23,247 nucleotides of DNA, taken from the IMG/VR virus record IMGVR_UViG_3300037189_002147, positions 1-23,247 of that record; one strand, given 5' to 3'. A model generated the notes under the pieces. That model was not told the origin of the DNA, did no database searches, and saw nothing but the letters and a program-made list of their open reading frames with translations. The position numbers and the translations under genes were made by a program. The DNA comes from a virus. Positions within the stretch are counted from its first letter, which is position 1; every line of letters starts with the position of its first letter. Shown one piece after another: positions 1 to 7,567 of this stretch.

Positions 1-466
1 CATGAATTAGAACATTTTCTTCTGTTAGTTCTACTTCTTCCTTCTTAAGCTTCTTTTCTTTTGAAAGCAAACCACGAACCTTCTGAGCAGTTTTCTTGTC
101 GGCATCAGATGGCTCATCAGCAGTAGGCATATAACCTTCATTAGCCTTCATTGCCTTACGAGCAAGATGCTTAGCGACGTTCTTTACCTTATTGCCATAC
201 TCATCTTTGCGAGTGCCAGGCTTTCTGTAAGGACCTTCGAATGGAGGCTCATCTTCCTTAGCGCCTTCTTTCATATCCTCGGCTTTTTCTTTTGCCTTAG
301 ATTCACCTGCTTCATGCTTCTTGTGCTTACGTAGCTTTTCAAAATCAGATTTCTCTAACTTACCATCGCCGTCAACATCAAGTTTTGTTTGATTGCCCTT
401 AAGCGCTTCTGTGACAGTGTCTAGAAGGCTTTGTGGTACTAAGTTTTTAAATCGATTGTAGTCCAT
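1..466 (-). CDS. Putative virion accessory protein with an EF-hand-like loop (3' end outside window)
   Basis: This reading frame starts at an ATG (466-464) and stays open for 155 codons to the window edge, so its C terminus is missing. It is highly charged, with long Lys/Glu-rich stretches. Residues 30-41 match an EF-hand calcium loop (Asp30, Asp32, Asp34, Glu38, Asp41), although position 12 is Asp where Glu is usual. It is the last visible gene of a leftward late block, 13 nt after the preceding gene. Calcium binding is inferred from the motif. The role in the head or neck is only suggested by its neighbours. I do not recognise the protein as a whole. Confidence 0.75.
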   Translation of the reverse strand, partial: MDYNRFKNLVPQSLLDTVTEALKGNQTKLDVDGDGKLEKSDFEKLRKHKKHEAGESKAKEKAEDMKEGAKEDEPPFEGPYRKPGTRKDEYGNKVKNVAKHLARKAMKANEGYMPTADEPSDADKKTAQKVRGLLSKEKKLKKEEVELTEENVLIH

Positions 467-479
467 TTATTCTCTCCGA

Positions 480-1061
480 TTAATCTGCATCTATGATTTT
501 GATTTTACGCTGTGCCTTCTTAGATCGTCTGATCAAATAGCGTTTAATGTTATCTATATCTCTATCACCAGCTCCTTGTGCATTTGCTTTAGCAGGATCT
601 GGTTGATTGCCTGAAGGTGGCGAGTTAAAAACTGCCATATCACTAGGATGAGCATTAGGATCAATTTCTTCAGGTTCAGTTGAACCTGCGTTAATAACAT
701 TCATACTCTTTTTAATAAAGGCATCATGTTCTTTCTCAAGACCCATTGCTTTAGCTGCTAAGCGGATCTTTTCAATCGCATCAGTCGCCGCTGCAATCAT
801 TGCATCTGTCTTTTGATCTGATGCAGTTACTTGTTTTTCAATATCGAACAATTTATCTAAATTAATAGCAGCAAGCTCTGCTTGAGTTGCATCAATGGTG
901 ATAGGTAGATCTGCATATAATCTTTGAGCAGATGGTGACATTTCAAATGATTTAGTCGTGTAGGTGCCAGCAGTGATCTGGTCGTTTTGATCACTTTCCA
1001 TCTTTTTCTTTTCGATAAGAACATCACGGATGATATTCTCTAAAGAACGATATTTGCTCAT
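480..1061 (-). CDS. Conserved phage protein of unknown function, late block
   Basis: A 193-residue protein whose start overlaps the stop of the Dps-like gene as TAATG. The N terminus (MSKYRSLENIIRDVLIEKKK) resembles leaders I associate with small virion-associated proteins of marine T4-like phages, but I cannot name a family. The middle (about residues 50-115) is Ala/Glu/Lys-rich and probably helical or coiled-coil. A Pro/Asn-rich linker follows around 125-160, and the last 30 residues are strongly basic. No catalytic motif is visible. Position and likely co-transcription with late genes suggest a structural or packaged protein; this is inference. Confidence 0.7.
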   Translation of the reverse strand: MSKYRSLENIIRDVLIEKKKMESDQNDQITAGTYTTKSFEMSPSAQRLYADLPITIDATQAELAAINLDKLFDIEKQVTASDQKTDAMIAAATDAIEKIRLAAKAMGLEKEHDAFIKKSMNVINAGSTEPEEIDPNAHPSDMAVFNSPPSGNQPDPAKANAQGAGDRDIDNIKRYLIRRSKKAQRKIKIIDAD

Positions 1062-1504
1062 TATCTTCTCTTAACTGTTGAACGAAGCATCCATGCTAAC
1101 TTACGTCTTGCATCATACTTGTCTTGAAGGAAATTTGATAGACCAATTTCATTTGCATCATTGGCAGCATTATATGCAATCATGATGCTAGCACATACTA
1201 GCTCTAGATCTGCAAGTAAGCGCTCAAACATTGCAAGACCCGTTGCAGGAATAATGTCATCTTCTACAATAGAAGTTAGTTCTTTGAAGCGTGAAAGCGA
1301 TCCTGGCGCATATTCTTGAATAGCACGAATTTGCTCAGCAATAGCATCAGCATCTTCAAATGCCAATGTATAGATTTCTTCTAGGAAGTTGTGATATTCT
1401 TTGAAGTCAGGATCCTCAATATTCCAATGATAAAAGTGTGCCTTCAAATAGAAAGCAAAGTTATCGGCATGGAGTTTCTTCATAGTTTCAGCTAAAATTG
1501 ACAT
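1061..1504 (-). CDS. Dps-like ferritin (DNA-binding, iron-oxidising mini-ferritin)
   Basis: A 147-residue four-helix ferritin-like protein of the Dps family. Family members form 12-mers that bind DNA and oxidise Fe(II) with peroxide. Counted from the upstream in-frame ATG at 1519, the ferroxidase ligands are all present: His31 and Trp32 (YHWN), His43, Asp58 and Glu62 (DADAIAEQ); subtract five for the start chosen here. A YAPGSLS motif follows, as in Dps. The ATG at 1504 is preferred because it forms a TAATG overlap with the preceding gene and has GGAAG 8 nt upstream. The C terminus is basic (KRR), which could contact DNA. The late-gene setting suggests it acts in or on the virion or on host DNA late in infection; that is inference. 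Confidence 0.9.
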   Translation of the reverse strand: MSILAETMKKLHADNFAFYLKAHFYHWNIEDPDFKEYHNFLEEIYTLAFEDADAIAEQIRAIQEYAPGSLSRFKELTSIVEDDIIPATGLAMFERLLADLELVCASIMIAYNAANDANEIGLSNFLQDKYDARRKLAWMLRSTVKRR

Positions 1505-1776
1505 TATCTGCACTTCCATCTTCTTAGTGACATTGCTTTTCTTGTGGGTCTGCCCTTCTCATCCTTCATAGGACCTGGGTTGCCCGACATTCTAGCACAA
1601 AATGATTTACGGCGCTTTGCCGCCTTTGAACCTGGTTTAACTGAACCCGTGACAGCTGTCTTAACACCAAAATGCTTAGCGCCTGCAGGTGTTAATCCAG
1701 CACCATCTTCTGTGGAGCGATAGTAGCCTTTGCTATCAGCGCCGCGCTCAATGATAAATTCTTTAAACGTGATCAT
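1504..1776 (-). CDS. Small basic DUF6321-like protein with a capsid-targeting-like N terminus
   Basis: A 90-residue, Lys/Arg-rich protein. Residues 1-10 are MITFKEFIIE, closely resembling the T4 internal-protein capsid-targeting peptide, which is cut after Glu10. The rest carries LTPAGAKHFGV, then KPGSKAAKRRKSFCARMSG, GPMKD and PTRKAMSLRRWKC. From memory this matches a small family seen in many viruses and annotated DUF6321. The function is unknown. The ATG at 1776 is chosen because AGAGG lies 6 nt before it. It overlaps the upstream gene by 14 nt and is coupled to the Dps gene by TAATG. The basic composition suggests nucleic-acid contact, which is inference. Confidence 0.75.
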   Translation of the reverse strand: MITFKEFIIERGADSKGYYRSTEDGAGLTPAGAKHFGVKTAVTGSVKPGSKAAKRRKSFCARMSGNPGPMKDEKGRPTRKAMSLRRWKCR

Positions 1777-3628
1777 CATCAGCCTCTTCTTCATCTTCGG
1801 GTGGTAACACGGAAGGATGGAAAGCAAATCCACCTTGCATTTTGATTCCGCAATCAGCAGCAGTTAGAAACTGACTATAACCTGCAGCAGTTGCAATCTT
1901 GAATGACTCATCTAATCCGTGCTTGATACTCGCTTGCTTGGCAATAGAAGTTGTCTTGCTCTTCTTACGTTGAACATTAACTACTTCCTTACGCTCTTCA
2001 TCATCGCCGCGGGAAACATTTTCGATATCTTCACGTTCCTTTGTTCCTGTTGAAGGTGCAGCCTGTCCTGGTGTGCCATTTAATGCATCAGCAAGTTTTG
2101 CAAGAAATTCTGCGTTGATATCTTCTTTAACTGCAGCTTCTTTCGGAACACAATTAGGGACTTCTTTGCCACCCTTCTTTTTCATACCAACCATCTTGTA
2201 GTCTTTCCAGCAAGGATCCTCGTCCTTCATCTTTGCTTCAAAGATAGCATTTACATCAGTTGGATTTGCTTTCTGATACAAGTCATGATCTTCATTCATT
2301 GCAGTCTTACCACCGGCAATAAAGGCATTAACACGATTAAATGCTGCGGCATGGTCGCCCATGCTATCTAGCAAACCACGAATGAATACCTGCTCGATCA
2401 GGGCATAAGCGATACCCGACTTGCTGGCTTTATTGTGTAGTGATTGTGTTTCTTTTTCAGTAATAGACTTATCTAAAACTAATTGGATCATTTCAGCAAT
2501 GATGCTGTCTGTATCAACAGCAGGAATGGATGATGCAGCATGCTCAGCAAATGCGCGATTAAACGCTTCATTTGTAGGTGCAGGCAATTCCTTCTGTCCA
2601 GCGACATATGACTTTAGTCGCTCATATTCAGCAGTTTTGACTTTGTTCATAATACGTTTCGCTAATTTATTAACAGCACTCTTGCGCTTTTCCATCCGCT
2701 TATCGATGGTAATTTTCTCTGCTGTTGTTAGTGTATGATAATCTTTACCGCCAGCAAGTTTGCGGCGAATAATATCTCTTGCCTTATTGATAGCACGCTT
2801 TTTCAATTGATCGCTGCTAGCAAGGCGCTTCTTAGCAAGTTCCTTAGCTCTTTGAATTTTAGTTTCATTGCGGCGTAGGATCATAGCACGCTTGCGGCGC
2901 TGATCAACGGATAGCGACTCAATGAGGTCAAGGCCTTCTGCTTCTAGCTCTTCAGCAAGTTGCATACCTAATTTAGTTAGATCGAATACTTCTTTGGCGC
3001 TAGAACGTAAACGTGCAGGCAATCCGCCCTTAAAGGCAGCAAAGTTGTTATTCTTAACTGCTTCACGCATTTTAGAAGCAGACATACCTTCGACACTATC
3101 AGAATCGGGATCTCGCTCACCAGCGGATACAACCTTGATAGAATCGAAGTTAAACTCTTTACCATTATACTTATTGAGAAGTGTTTCAAACTCGGTGACT
3201 CGGTCGGCGCCAGCAATCACATACAAATCTTTGTAGTGAACTTGAACCAACTTTGCAACATCAATAAGTGTTTTTGCGGGTGATGATTGAACCATGGCGC
3301 CAAATGACTTCTTGGCAAAGCGAATCTTGTCCGCATAATCCAGTGGGTTCTTTTTCTTATCTTGGGAGTGCGATAGAAACAACATAGGTTTAGCACCGTA
3401 TTGTTTCGCAACAGCTAGGATCTTATTCGCTAGCTTTTCATGACCAACTGTAGGTGGGTTCATTCTGCCGAAAGCAAGGACTACGCCGCCACGAGATTGC
3501 TCGTTTACCTGTTTTTCAATTTGAGGAGAGATATCAATCGTATCAGCGGGCTTACCGGTTACAGTTTTGCCGCCTTTAGGATTGAGAACAGGCTTTTTCT
3601 TAGTATCTTTAGTAATCTTATTTTCCAT
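1763..3628 (-). CDS. Large phage protein with N-terminal cytidylyltransferase-like domain
   Basis: A 621-residue protein in two parts. Residues about 47-205 look like an HxGH-superfamily nucleotidyltransferase: GRMNPPTVGH at 54-63 supplies the (H/T)xGH motif, and SASKMRE at 183-189 stands where the ISSTxxR-like motif falls. Enzymes with this fold join NMP units to phosphorylated substrates. Residues about 230-340 are a long Lys/Arg-rich helical region. Near residue 475 is a DPCWKDYKMVG and CVPKE segment that I recall from other phage virion proteins. The C terminus is very acidic. AGGGA lies 8 nt before the ATG, and a late promoter lies 64 nt upstream. It is probably virion-associated; the substrate is unknown. 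Confidence 0.8.
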   Translation of the reverse strand: MENKITKDTKKKPVLNPKGGKTVTGKPADTIDISPQIEKQVNEQSRGGVVLAFGRMNPPTVGHEKLANKILAVAKQYGAKPMLFLSHSQDKKKNPLDYADKIRFAKKSFGAMVQSSPAKTLIDVAKLVQVHYKDLYVIAGADRVTEFETLLNKYNGKEFNFDSIKVVSAGERDPDSDSVEGMSASKMREAVKNNNFAAFKGGLPARLRSSAKEVFDLTKLGMQLAEELEAEGLDLIESLSVDQRRKRAMILRRNETKIQRAKELAKKRLASSDQLKKRAINKARDIIRRKLAGGKDYHTLTTAEKITIDKRMEKRKSAVNKLAKRIMNKVKTAEYERLKSYVAGQKELPAPTNEAFNRAFAEHAASSIPAVDTDSIIAEMIQLVLDKSITEKETQSLHNKASKSGIAYALIEQVFIRGLLDSMGDHAAAFNRVNAFIAGGKTAMNEDHDLYQKANPTDVNAIFEAKMKDEDPCWKDYKMVGMKKKGGKEVPNCVPKEAAVKEDINAEFLAKLADALNGTPGQAAPSTGTKEREDIENVSRGDDEERKEVVNVQRKKSKTTSIAKQASIKHGLDESFKIATAAGYSQFLTAADCGIKMQGGFAFHPSVLPPEDEEEADDDHV

Positions 3629-3692
3629 CTGAGTTTCCCTAGGGCTTATCAGTTACAATCTCGTGGGTTTGGCGTAGCCCTTACCACGAATC

Positions 3693-3700
3693 TATTTATA
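3693..3700 (-). promoter_or_regulatory. T4-type late promoter box (TATAAATA)
   Basis: The minus strand reads TATAAATA, the exact T4 late promoter element used by the gp55-type sigma factor. It lies in the only non-coding gap of the left block (3629-3717), 64 nt before the 621-residue gene. The expected start near 3686 gives a leader of roughly 58 nt, which can fold through CGTGG/CCACG. It should drive 3628 leftwards to at least position 1. Confidence 0.75.
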
Positions 3701-3717
3701 AGAATTGTATTTTAGAT

Positions 3718-4353
3718 CTAAATTAGTTCTTTAATAGTAAATGCAAACCACACATCCAATTTAGTACTATTATCAACACGTCTCATACACAATGTGAGCA
3801 TATTTGGAGTTTCTCCGCCATGCAATGATGCAGGAGCTTCATCCGCAGCGGCATTTTTACCAATTATAATACCGCTATGTCTCATTATTGCTCCATTCGG
3901 AGTAAATGTATTTCCTGCATTAGAAGAATATTTGTCTTGATATACACGATATTGACTGTGAACACCAAACGTAGTCCAGGAGGGCACTGCTGCTCCCGCA
4001 ATAGTTATATCACCTTCATACCACTCATAAACAATAGTACTTGCGTTTGCATTGTTGTTTCCGATTTCATATTCAATGATTTCAATCAAATCTGCAGTAT
4101 TAGCACTACCATTTTTAAAACTAACAACAGGACGCATAGTGTCGTCCATAGTCCAGCCACGATTTGTATTTGTTGCATGGTTGTTAAAAGAATACAAATC
4201 GCCGGCTTTTTCAGTTGCAACAATAGTGCCGGTAACCGAAAACGGATTAGTATTGCTTACAAGACTGCCATTTGCTGTAGCAATTTGATTGACTTCAAAT
4301 AAAGTCTTGTTTGCTAACTGAAAGGCATTGTTGCCTGTATTATATATTGCCAT
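3718..4353 (-). CDS. Probable virion structural protein, unknown function
   Basis: A 211-residue protein rich in Asn, Thr, Ser and Gly with many short beta-prone segments, a composition common in phage fibre, decoration or adhesin proteins. There is no signal peptide, membrane segment or catalytic motif. Its ATG overlaps the stop of the methyltransferase gene as TAATG, so the two are probably translated together. The gene ends just before the late promoter at 3693. I do not recognise a family. A surface role fits its methyltransferase neighbour, but that is inference. Confidence 0.7.
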   Translation of the reverse strand: MAIYNTGNNAFQLANKTLFEVNQIATANGSLVSNTNPFSVTGTIVATEKAGDLYSFNNHATNTNRGWTMDDTMRPVVSFKNGSANTADLIEIIEYEIGNNNANASTIVYEWYEGDITIAGAAVPSWTTFGVHSQYRVYQDKYSSNAGNTFTPNGAIMRHSGIIIGKNAAADEAPASLHGGETPNMLTLCMRRVDNSTKLDVWFAFTIKELI

Positions 4354-5063
4354 TAGACTACCTTATAAATTGTATCCGCTGCGGATTGATCTACTTTTTG
4401 ATAACCAAAGGGTTCTAGCAATGCTAGGATATCACCACCAAGTGTATTGTCAGAAAGGATTGAACCATTATGTGCAAGACCTTCTTGCTTCTGCTGATCA
4501 AACCAATGAATGAAACCAAGTTCACATGAGATCACTGGCTTGAACTTCTCAATGGTCTTCAATGCACCACGAAGAACATTCAATTCATAATACTCAACGT
4601 CAAGCTGCATGAAGTTACAATCAGGTAGATTCAAAGAATCGATTGTAATCATCGGAATGATCGACTCAGTCTCATTGATAGTATTCATGCCTTGATTGCC
4701 ATCAAACGGACGATTGACTGTAATAGGCTTATGTTCATGACCAAGAGCAACCTGCATCTTGATGATGTTATCCTTCTGACAATTCGCCGCCAAGGCAAAA
4801 AAGTTCAAAGGATCTGGTTCAAATGTATAAACGAGGTTGAACATTTCTGATAGCAAACGAGGATACATTCCCATGCAACCACCCGCTTGAATACAAATAT
4901 TCCAGTCAGTAATATGTTCTAGATACTTTGCCTTGTGGGAATCTTCCCAGTCCCGACTAATACCTTTAAAAGTTTCACGATCAGAAGCCTGCCATACCCA
5001 AGGACCAATACCATCAACTAGTTCCTCACGCATACACATTAGCTGTGCATAATCATTCATCAT
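4353..5063 (-). CDS. FkbM-family SAM-dependent methyltransferase
   Basis: A 236-residue FkbM-type methyltransferase. Around residue 60 is the SAM-binding motif I region (CIQAGGCMGMYPRL), with a YTFEPDP acidic-loop motif about 25 residues later. Near 140-170 is the typical block TIDSL, NFMQLDVEYYELNVLRGAL, then PVISCEL. FkbM enzymes usually O-methylate sugars or small molecules. The motif I Asp of the usual D-x-G is replaced (QAGG). The ATG at 5063 is preferred because it makes a TAATG overlap with the previous stop; an in-frame ATG lies 12 nt upstream at 5075. Its place in the late block suggests it modifies virion or cell-surface glycans. Confidence 0.85.
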   Translation of the reverse strand: MMNDYAQLMCMREELVDGIGPWVWQASDRETFKGISRDWEDSHKAKYLEHITDWNICIQAGGCMGMYPRLLSEMFNLVYTFEPDPLNFFALAANCQKDNIIKMQVALGHEHKPITVNRPFDGNQGMNTINETESIIPMITIDSLNLPDCNFMQLDVEYYELNVLRGALKTIEKFKPVISCELGFIHWFDQQKQEGLAHNGSILSDNTLGGDILALLEPFGYQKVDQSAADTIYKVV

Positions 5064-6289
5064 TATTTTTGCCATCCTTTAATCACATCTGGCGAGAAAT
5101 TCGCCTTACTAAATTCCATACGATCCACTAACTTAACAGCATTACCGATATGATCAATCGCAACATAACCTTCAGGCGTTGTTGCCCTAAATCCATCTGC
5201 TGTTCTCAACATTGTTCTCAACGAAGAAACACTGTTCAATTTCCCAATGATGATATCCTTACAGTCTACTACTAGGTTCATCAAAGTGAATATCTTTACA
5301 ATATCAGCTTTTGAGTGCTTTGTAAAGTACTTTAGGATTTCTTTTTGTTTTACTAGATAAGTTTCCTTACCCTTAGCAGTTTTCTTCTTGTCTGCTTCTT
5401 TTTGATAATATCCGTGAATATAGTGCATCAATGCAGTAACATGGGCTGTAGGATTATGTATCTTTTCTCCAGCACGAACTTTAGTGTTATTGAAGGTCTT
5501 GATACGCATCAACAGTTCTTCGTCATCTGAAATATCATTCAATGCTGCAGCAGGAATGGATTGAAAAATTCTACCTGCTTGTGAAAGAAGTGCTGTAACA
5601 TTATGCGTTTCTGTAGCAGTCAACGTAGCAGAACCTGATTGATCATGGAAGGTAGCATCAGTATGCCATACAGAAGTGATGTTTTTTAATCCAGGTGAAA
5701 TGTCCTGACCAAAACTAGCAGACATTGTTTCAAAAGTTTCACCCTTATAGATGGTATGCCATACAACACCGATCTTCGATGCCTTGATCTTCTTGCCTAG
5801 GTTTGAGTTAGCAGGAACGGCATAGACGATTGTGTTGGGCTGGAAAGTAATATAGTCCTCGCCGTCTATCGTTTGATGCTCAATCGTATCGTGAGTATAA
5901 AGGAGATCACCTTGAATAACATTTTCAATGCCGAGTTGAGAAAAATACTTGAGCGACATTTTGAGTTTTGTAGCGAGGTCTCCTGAGGTGTCGGCGTCAA
6001 TTTCTGCATCAGTTTTATAAACCTTTGGATTCTTATTGAAGATGCCTTTCTTGGCGACAAAGAACTTACCATCTGAAGGATCCTTGCCCGCAAAGACAGC
6101 AGGTGCGCCATCCCATTTGACTGTGATATTCATTGGCTTTGCAGCATGTCCGGCAAGCATATCACGAAGGCTCTGTAGATAGTTGATTGTTGAACGAGCA
6201 CCAGCAACACCGGCGTTGAGGATATTATCCTCTAAGTGTTCCATATGGGTGTTTTTTTGTTCAGCTAAGAACGAGTTAAACTTCTTCAT
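5063..6289 (-). CDS. KxDG nucleotidyltransferase-like phage protein (DUF6267-like) with capsid-targeting-like N terminus
   Basis: A 408-residue protein starting MKKFNSFLAE, which resembles the T4 capsid-targeting peptide with a cleavable Glu10. Lys58-Trp-Asp60-Gly61 forms a KxDG motif like the nucleotidyl-accepting lysine of ATP-dependent DNA and RNA ligases. It is followed by FFVAKKGIF (about 76-84), VIQGDLLY and VVWHTIYKG, which could serve as later ligase motifs. I recall the family from marine T4-like phages as a conserved protein labelled DUF6267; no activity is known to me. The ATG is coupled to the previous gene as ATGA. Ligase-like chemistry and packaging in the head are both inferences. 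Confidence 0.75.
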   Translation of the reverse strand: MKKFNSFLAEQKNTHMEHLEDNILNAGVAGARSTINYLQSLRDMLAGHAAKPMNITVKWDGAPAVFAGKDPSDGKFFVAKKGIFNKNPKVYKTDAEIDADTSGDLATKLKMSLKYFSQLGIENVIQGDLLYTHDTIEHQTIDGEDYITFQPNTIVYAVPANSNLGKKIKASKIGVVWHTIYKGETFETMSASFGQDISPGLKNITSVWHTDATFHDQSGSATLTATETHNVTALLSQAGRIFQSIPAAALNDISDDEELLMRIKTFNNTKVRAGEKIHNPTAHVTALMHYIHGYYQKEADKKKTAKGKETYLVKQKEILKYFTKHSKADIVKIFTLMNLVVDCKDIIIGKLNSVSSLRTMLRTADGFRATTPEGYVAIDHIGNAVKLVDRMEFSKANFSPDVIKGWQK

Positions 6290-7341
6290 AATACTGCACC
6301 TGTTGATGGAACCTTGTCAATGATAACCAATCTGAAGTTATTTTTATTGGTCTTCGGTGTCATAAACACAATAGGATAACCTTCTTTATTTTTTGTCTTA
6401 AAACTAATCTGAATGAGATCATCAGCAGGCAAGTCACGCTTTCTAATTCTAAAATACAAATTGCCAACCTTGTTCATATAAGAATCAATATCATAGAACT
6501 TGCCATTGACAGTTATCTTGTTATCATCGCCGATAGAACCAACAACATCCATCTTGCCAACATACATGTAGTCAACGGGACCACCCATTTTCTCATTACC
6601 GACTAGAATCTTTTTCAGGTATTCTTTTGGAATCTTAATAAACAAATCAGGAATCTTAGCCGCGTATACTTGAGTGCCTTCAGTATATCCTTGATCGGTA
6701 AGATACTTTTCAATTTTCTCATACATCATGGTGAGCAACTCAGGTGCAACAACTTTAATACCAGCAACGCCGCCGCCTGCTAATGAAGGTGCGCTTTCAC
6801 CTTTCAACGAAATGCCTAGTGGCTTTGTGCTAGCAGATGTTTTGATAAAGACATCAATGTAAGGCTCTTGACCTACGCTTGATAGACCTTCATTCTTTTT
6901 TGCACCAAGGATCTTATACTTCACACCCAATGAGGGATCATAACAAAGGCTATTCTTACGTGCTGCTGAATTAAGCAATTCAATCAAGCCCTGCTCTTGT
7001 CTTTCAGAACCTTGCCCTGATGACTTACCAGCAACGCCGCCAAATTCTTTGTCTTTGAAAAAACTATTGATTTTGTAATAAGATGCTGTGGCGCCCTTCT
7101 TACATTCAACTTCAATGTAATCTGTTGTCTTTTTCATTTTTAAAAATGATGAAAGCGCATCTGCAGTTAATTGAATTTCCCGAGCAGAACCATTACCCAT
7201 CTTTAACTTTGCTTTACCTGTGCATGTGAGAAGTTCGCCGGTATCGGTAGTCAAATTAAATTTACCGAGAGAATTAACTCGGTTGACAAATACGGAAATA
7301 TTGTCTCTCTTAGCAAGGTCAGTGTATGATAAAACAGCCAT
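6286..7341 (-). CDS. Conserved phage protein of unknown function, first gene of the late block
   Basis: A 351-residue protein. The ATG at 7341 is preferred over the one at 7353 because GGGGAG sits 5 nt before it. The middle contains a conserved-looking SERQEQGLIELLN stretch, then YIDVFIKTSASTKPLGISLKGE, then a Gly-rich AGGGVAG. An Asp followed about 15 residues later by S-x-K is compatible with a PD-(D/E)xK nuclease core, but this is a weak match and only a suggestion. It is coupled as ATGA to the KxDG protein, so the two may work together. A late-type promoter lies directly upstream. Confidence 0.75.
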   Translation of the reverse strand: MAVLSYTDLAKRDNISVFVNRVNSLGKFNLTTDTGELLTCTGKAKLKMGNGSAREIQLTADALSSFLKMKKTTDYIEVECKKGATASYYKINSFFKDKEFGGVAGKSSGQGSERQEQGLIELLNSAARKNSLCYDPSLGVKYKILGAKKNEGLSSVGQEPYIDVFIKTSASTKPLGISLKGESAPSLAGGGVAGIKVVAPELLTMMYEKIEKYLTDQGYTEGTQVYAAKIPDLFIKIPKEYLKKILVGNEKMGGPVDYMYVGKMDVVGSIGDDNKITVNGKFYDIDSYMNKVGNLYFRIRKRDLPADDLIQISFKTKNKEGYPIVFMTPKTNKNNFRLVIIDKVPSTGAVL

Positions 7342-7361
7342 GGTGCTCCCCAATTACACTA

Positions 7362-7369
7362 TATTTATG
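7362..7369 (-). promoter_or_regulatory. T4-type late promoter box, one mismatch (CATAAATA)
   Basis: The minus strand reads CATAAATA, 7 of 8 matches to the T4 late box, 20 nt before the ATG at 7341. The leader would be only about 15 nt and would carry the GGGGAG ribosome site. A terminator for the early operon ends just upstream (7376-7404), so this box marks the early/late boundary. Confidence 0.6.
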
Positions 7370-7375
7370 ATAAAC

Positions 7376-7404
7376 AAAAATAGCCCCCACGAAGGAGGGC
7401 TATT
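7376..7404 (-). terminator. Rho-independent terminator after the tRNA operon
   Basis: On the minus strand a perfect 8-bp stem AATAGCCC/GGGCTATT, extended by T-G and C-G pairs, closes a small loop around TTCG and is followed by a T run. It lies 4 nt past the 3' end of tRNA-Trp and ends the early operon that starts at 10589 or 8581. Confidence 0.85.
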
Positions 7405-7408
7405 AATA

Positions 7409-7484
7409 TGGCGGCGGGTGGTAGGAGTCGAACCTACTTCTCAAGGTTTTGGAGACCCGCGGATTACCGGTTTCCCTCACCCCC
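7409..7484 (-). tRNA. tRNA-Trp (anticodon CCA) with a bulged acceptor stem
   Basis: A tRNA fold on the minus strand. The anticodon loop is CTCCAAA (anticodon CCA at 7452-7450), and the T arm is perfect (GTAGG, TTCGACT, CCTAC). The D loop holds A14, G18 and G19. The acceptor strands GGGGGTG and CACCCGCC pair over all seven positions only if one G (7415) is bulged; then G73 and an encoded CCA follow, as expected for bacterial tRNA-Trp. Without the bulge there is a G-G mismatch and no CCA. The anticodon stem is also weak (C-T mismatch and G-T pair), and position 8 is A rather than T. It may be functional, degenerate, or affected by a one-base sequence error. Confidence 0.75.
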
Positions 7485-7489
7485 ATATC

Positions 7490-7567
7490 TGGTCTAGAAG
7501 GTAGGATTTGAACCTACGACCCCCTGGTTCCAAACCAGGTGCGCTAACCAGGCTGCGCTACTCCTAG
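7490..7567 (-). tRNA. tRNA-Pro (anticodon TGG)
   Basis: A complete 78-nt tRNA on the minus strand: acceptor CTAGGAG with CTTCTAG (one G-T pair), T8, D stem GCGC/GCGC, anticodon arm CCTGG-TTTGGAA-CCAGG with anticodon TGG, T arm GTAGG-TTCAAAT-CCTAC, A73 and an encoded CCA. Its first four bases overlap the end of the protein gene at 7564, including that gene's TAG stop. tRNA-Trp follows after a 5-nt gap. Confidence 0.95.

Noticed and set aside
1504-1833. Long start (109 aa) for the DUF6321-like protein
   Set aside because: The extra residues lie inside the upstream gene, and the ATG at 1776 has a ribosome site and gives the capsid-targeting-like N terminus.
2421-2738. 105-codon + strand frame inside the 621-residue gene
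   Set aside because: It is antisense to a well-supported gene, has no ribosome site and no recognisable protein content.
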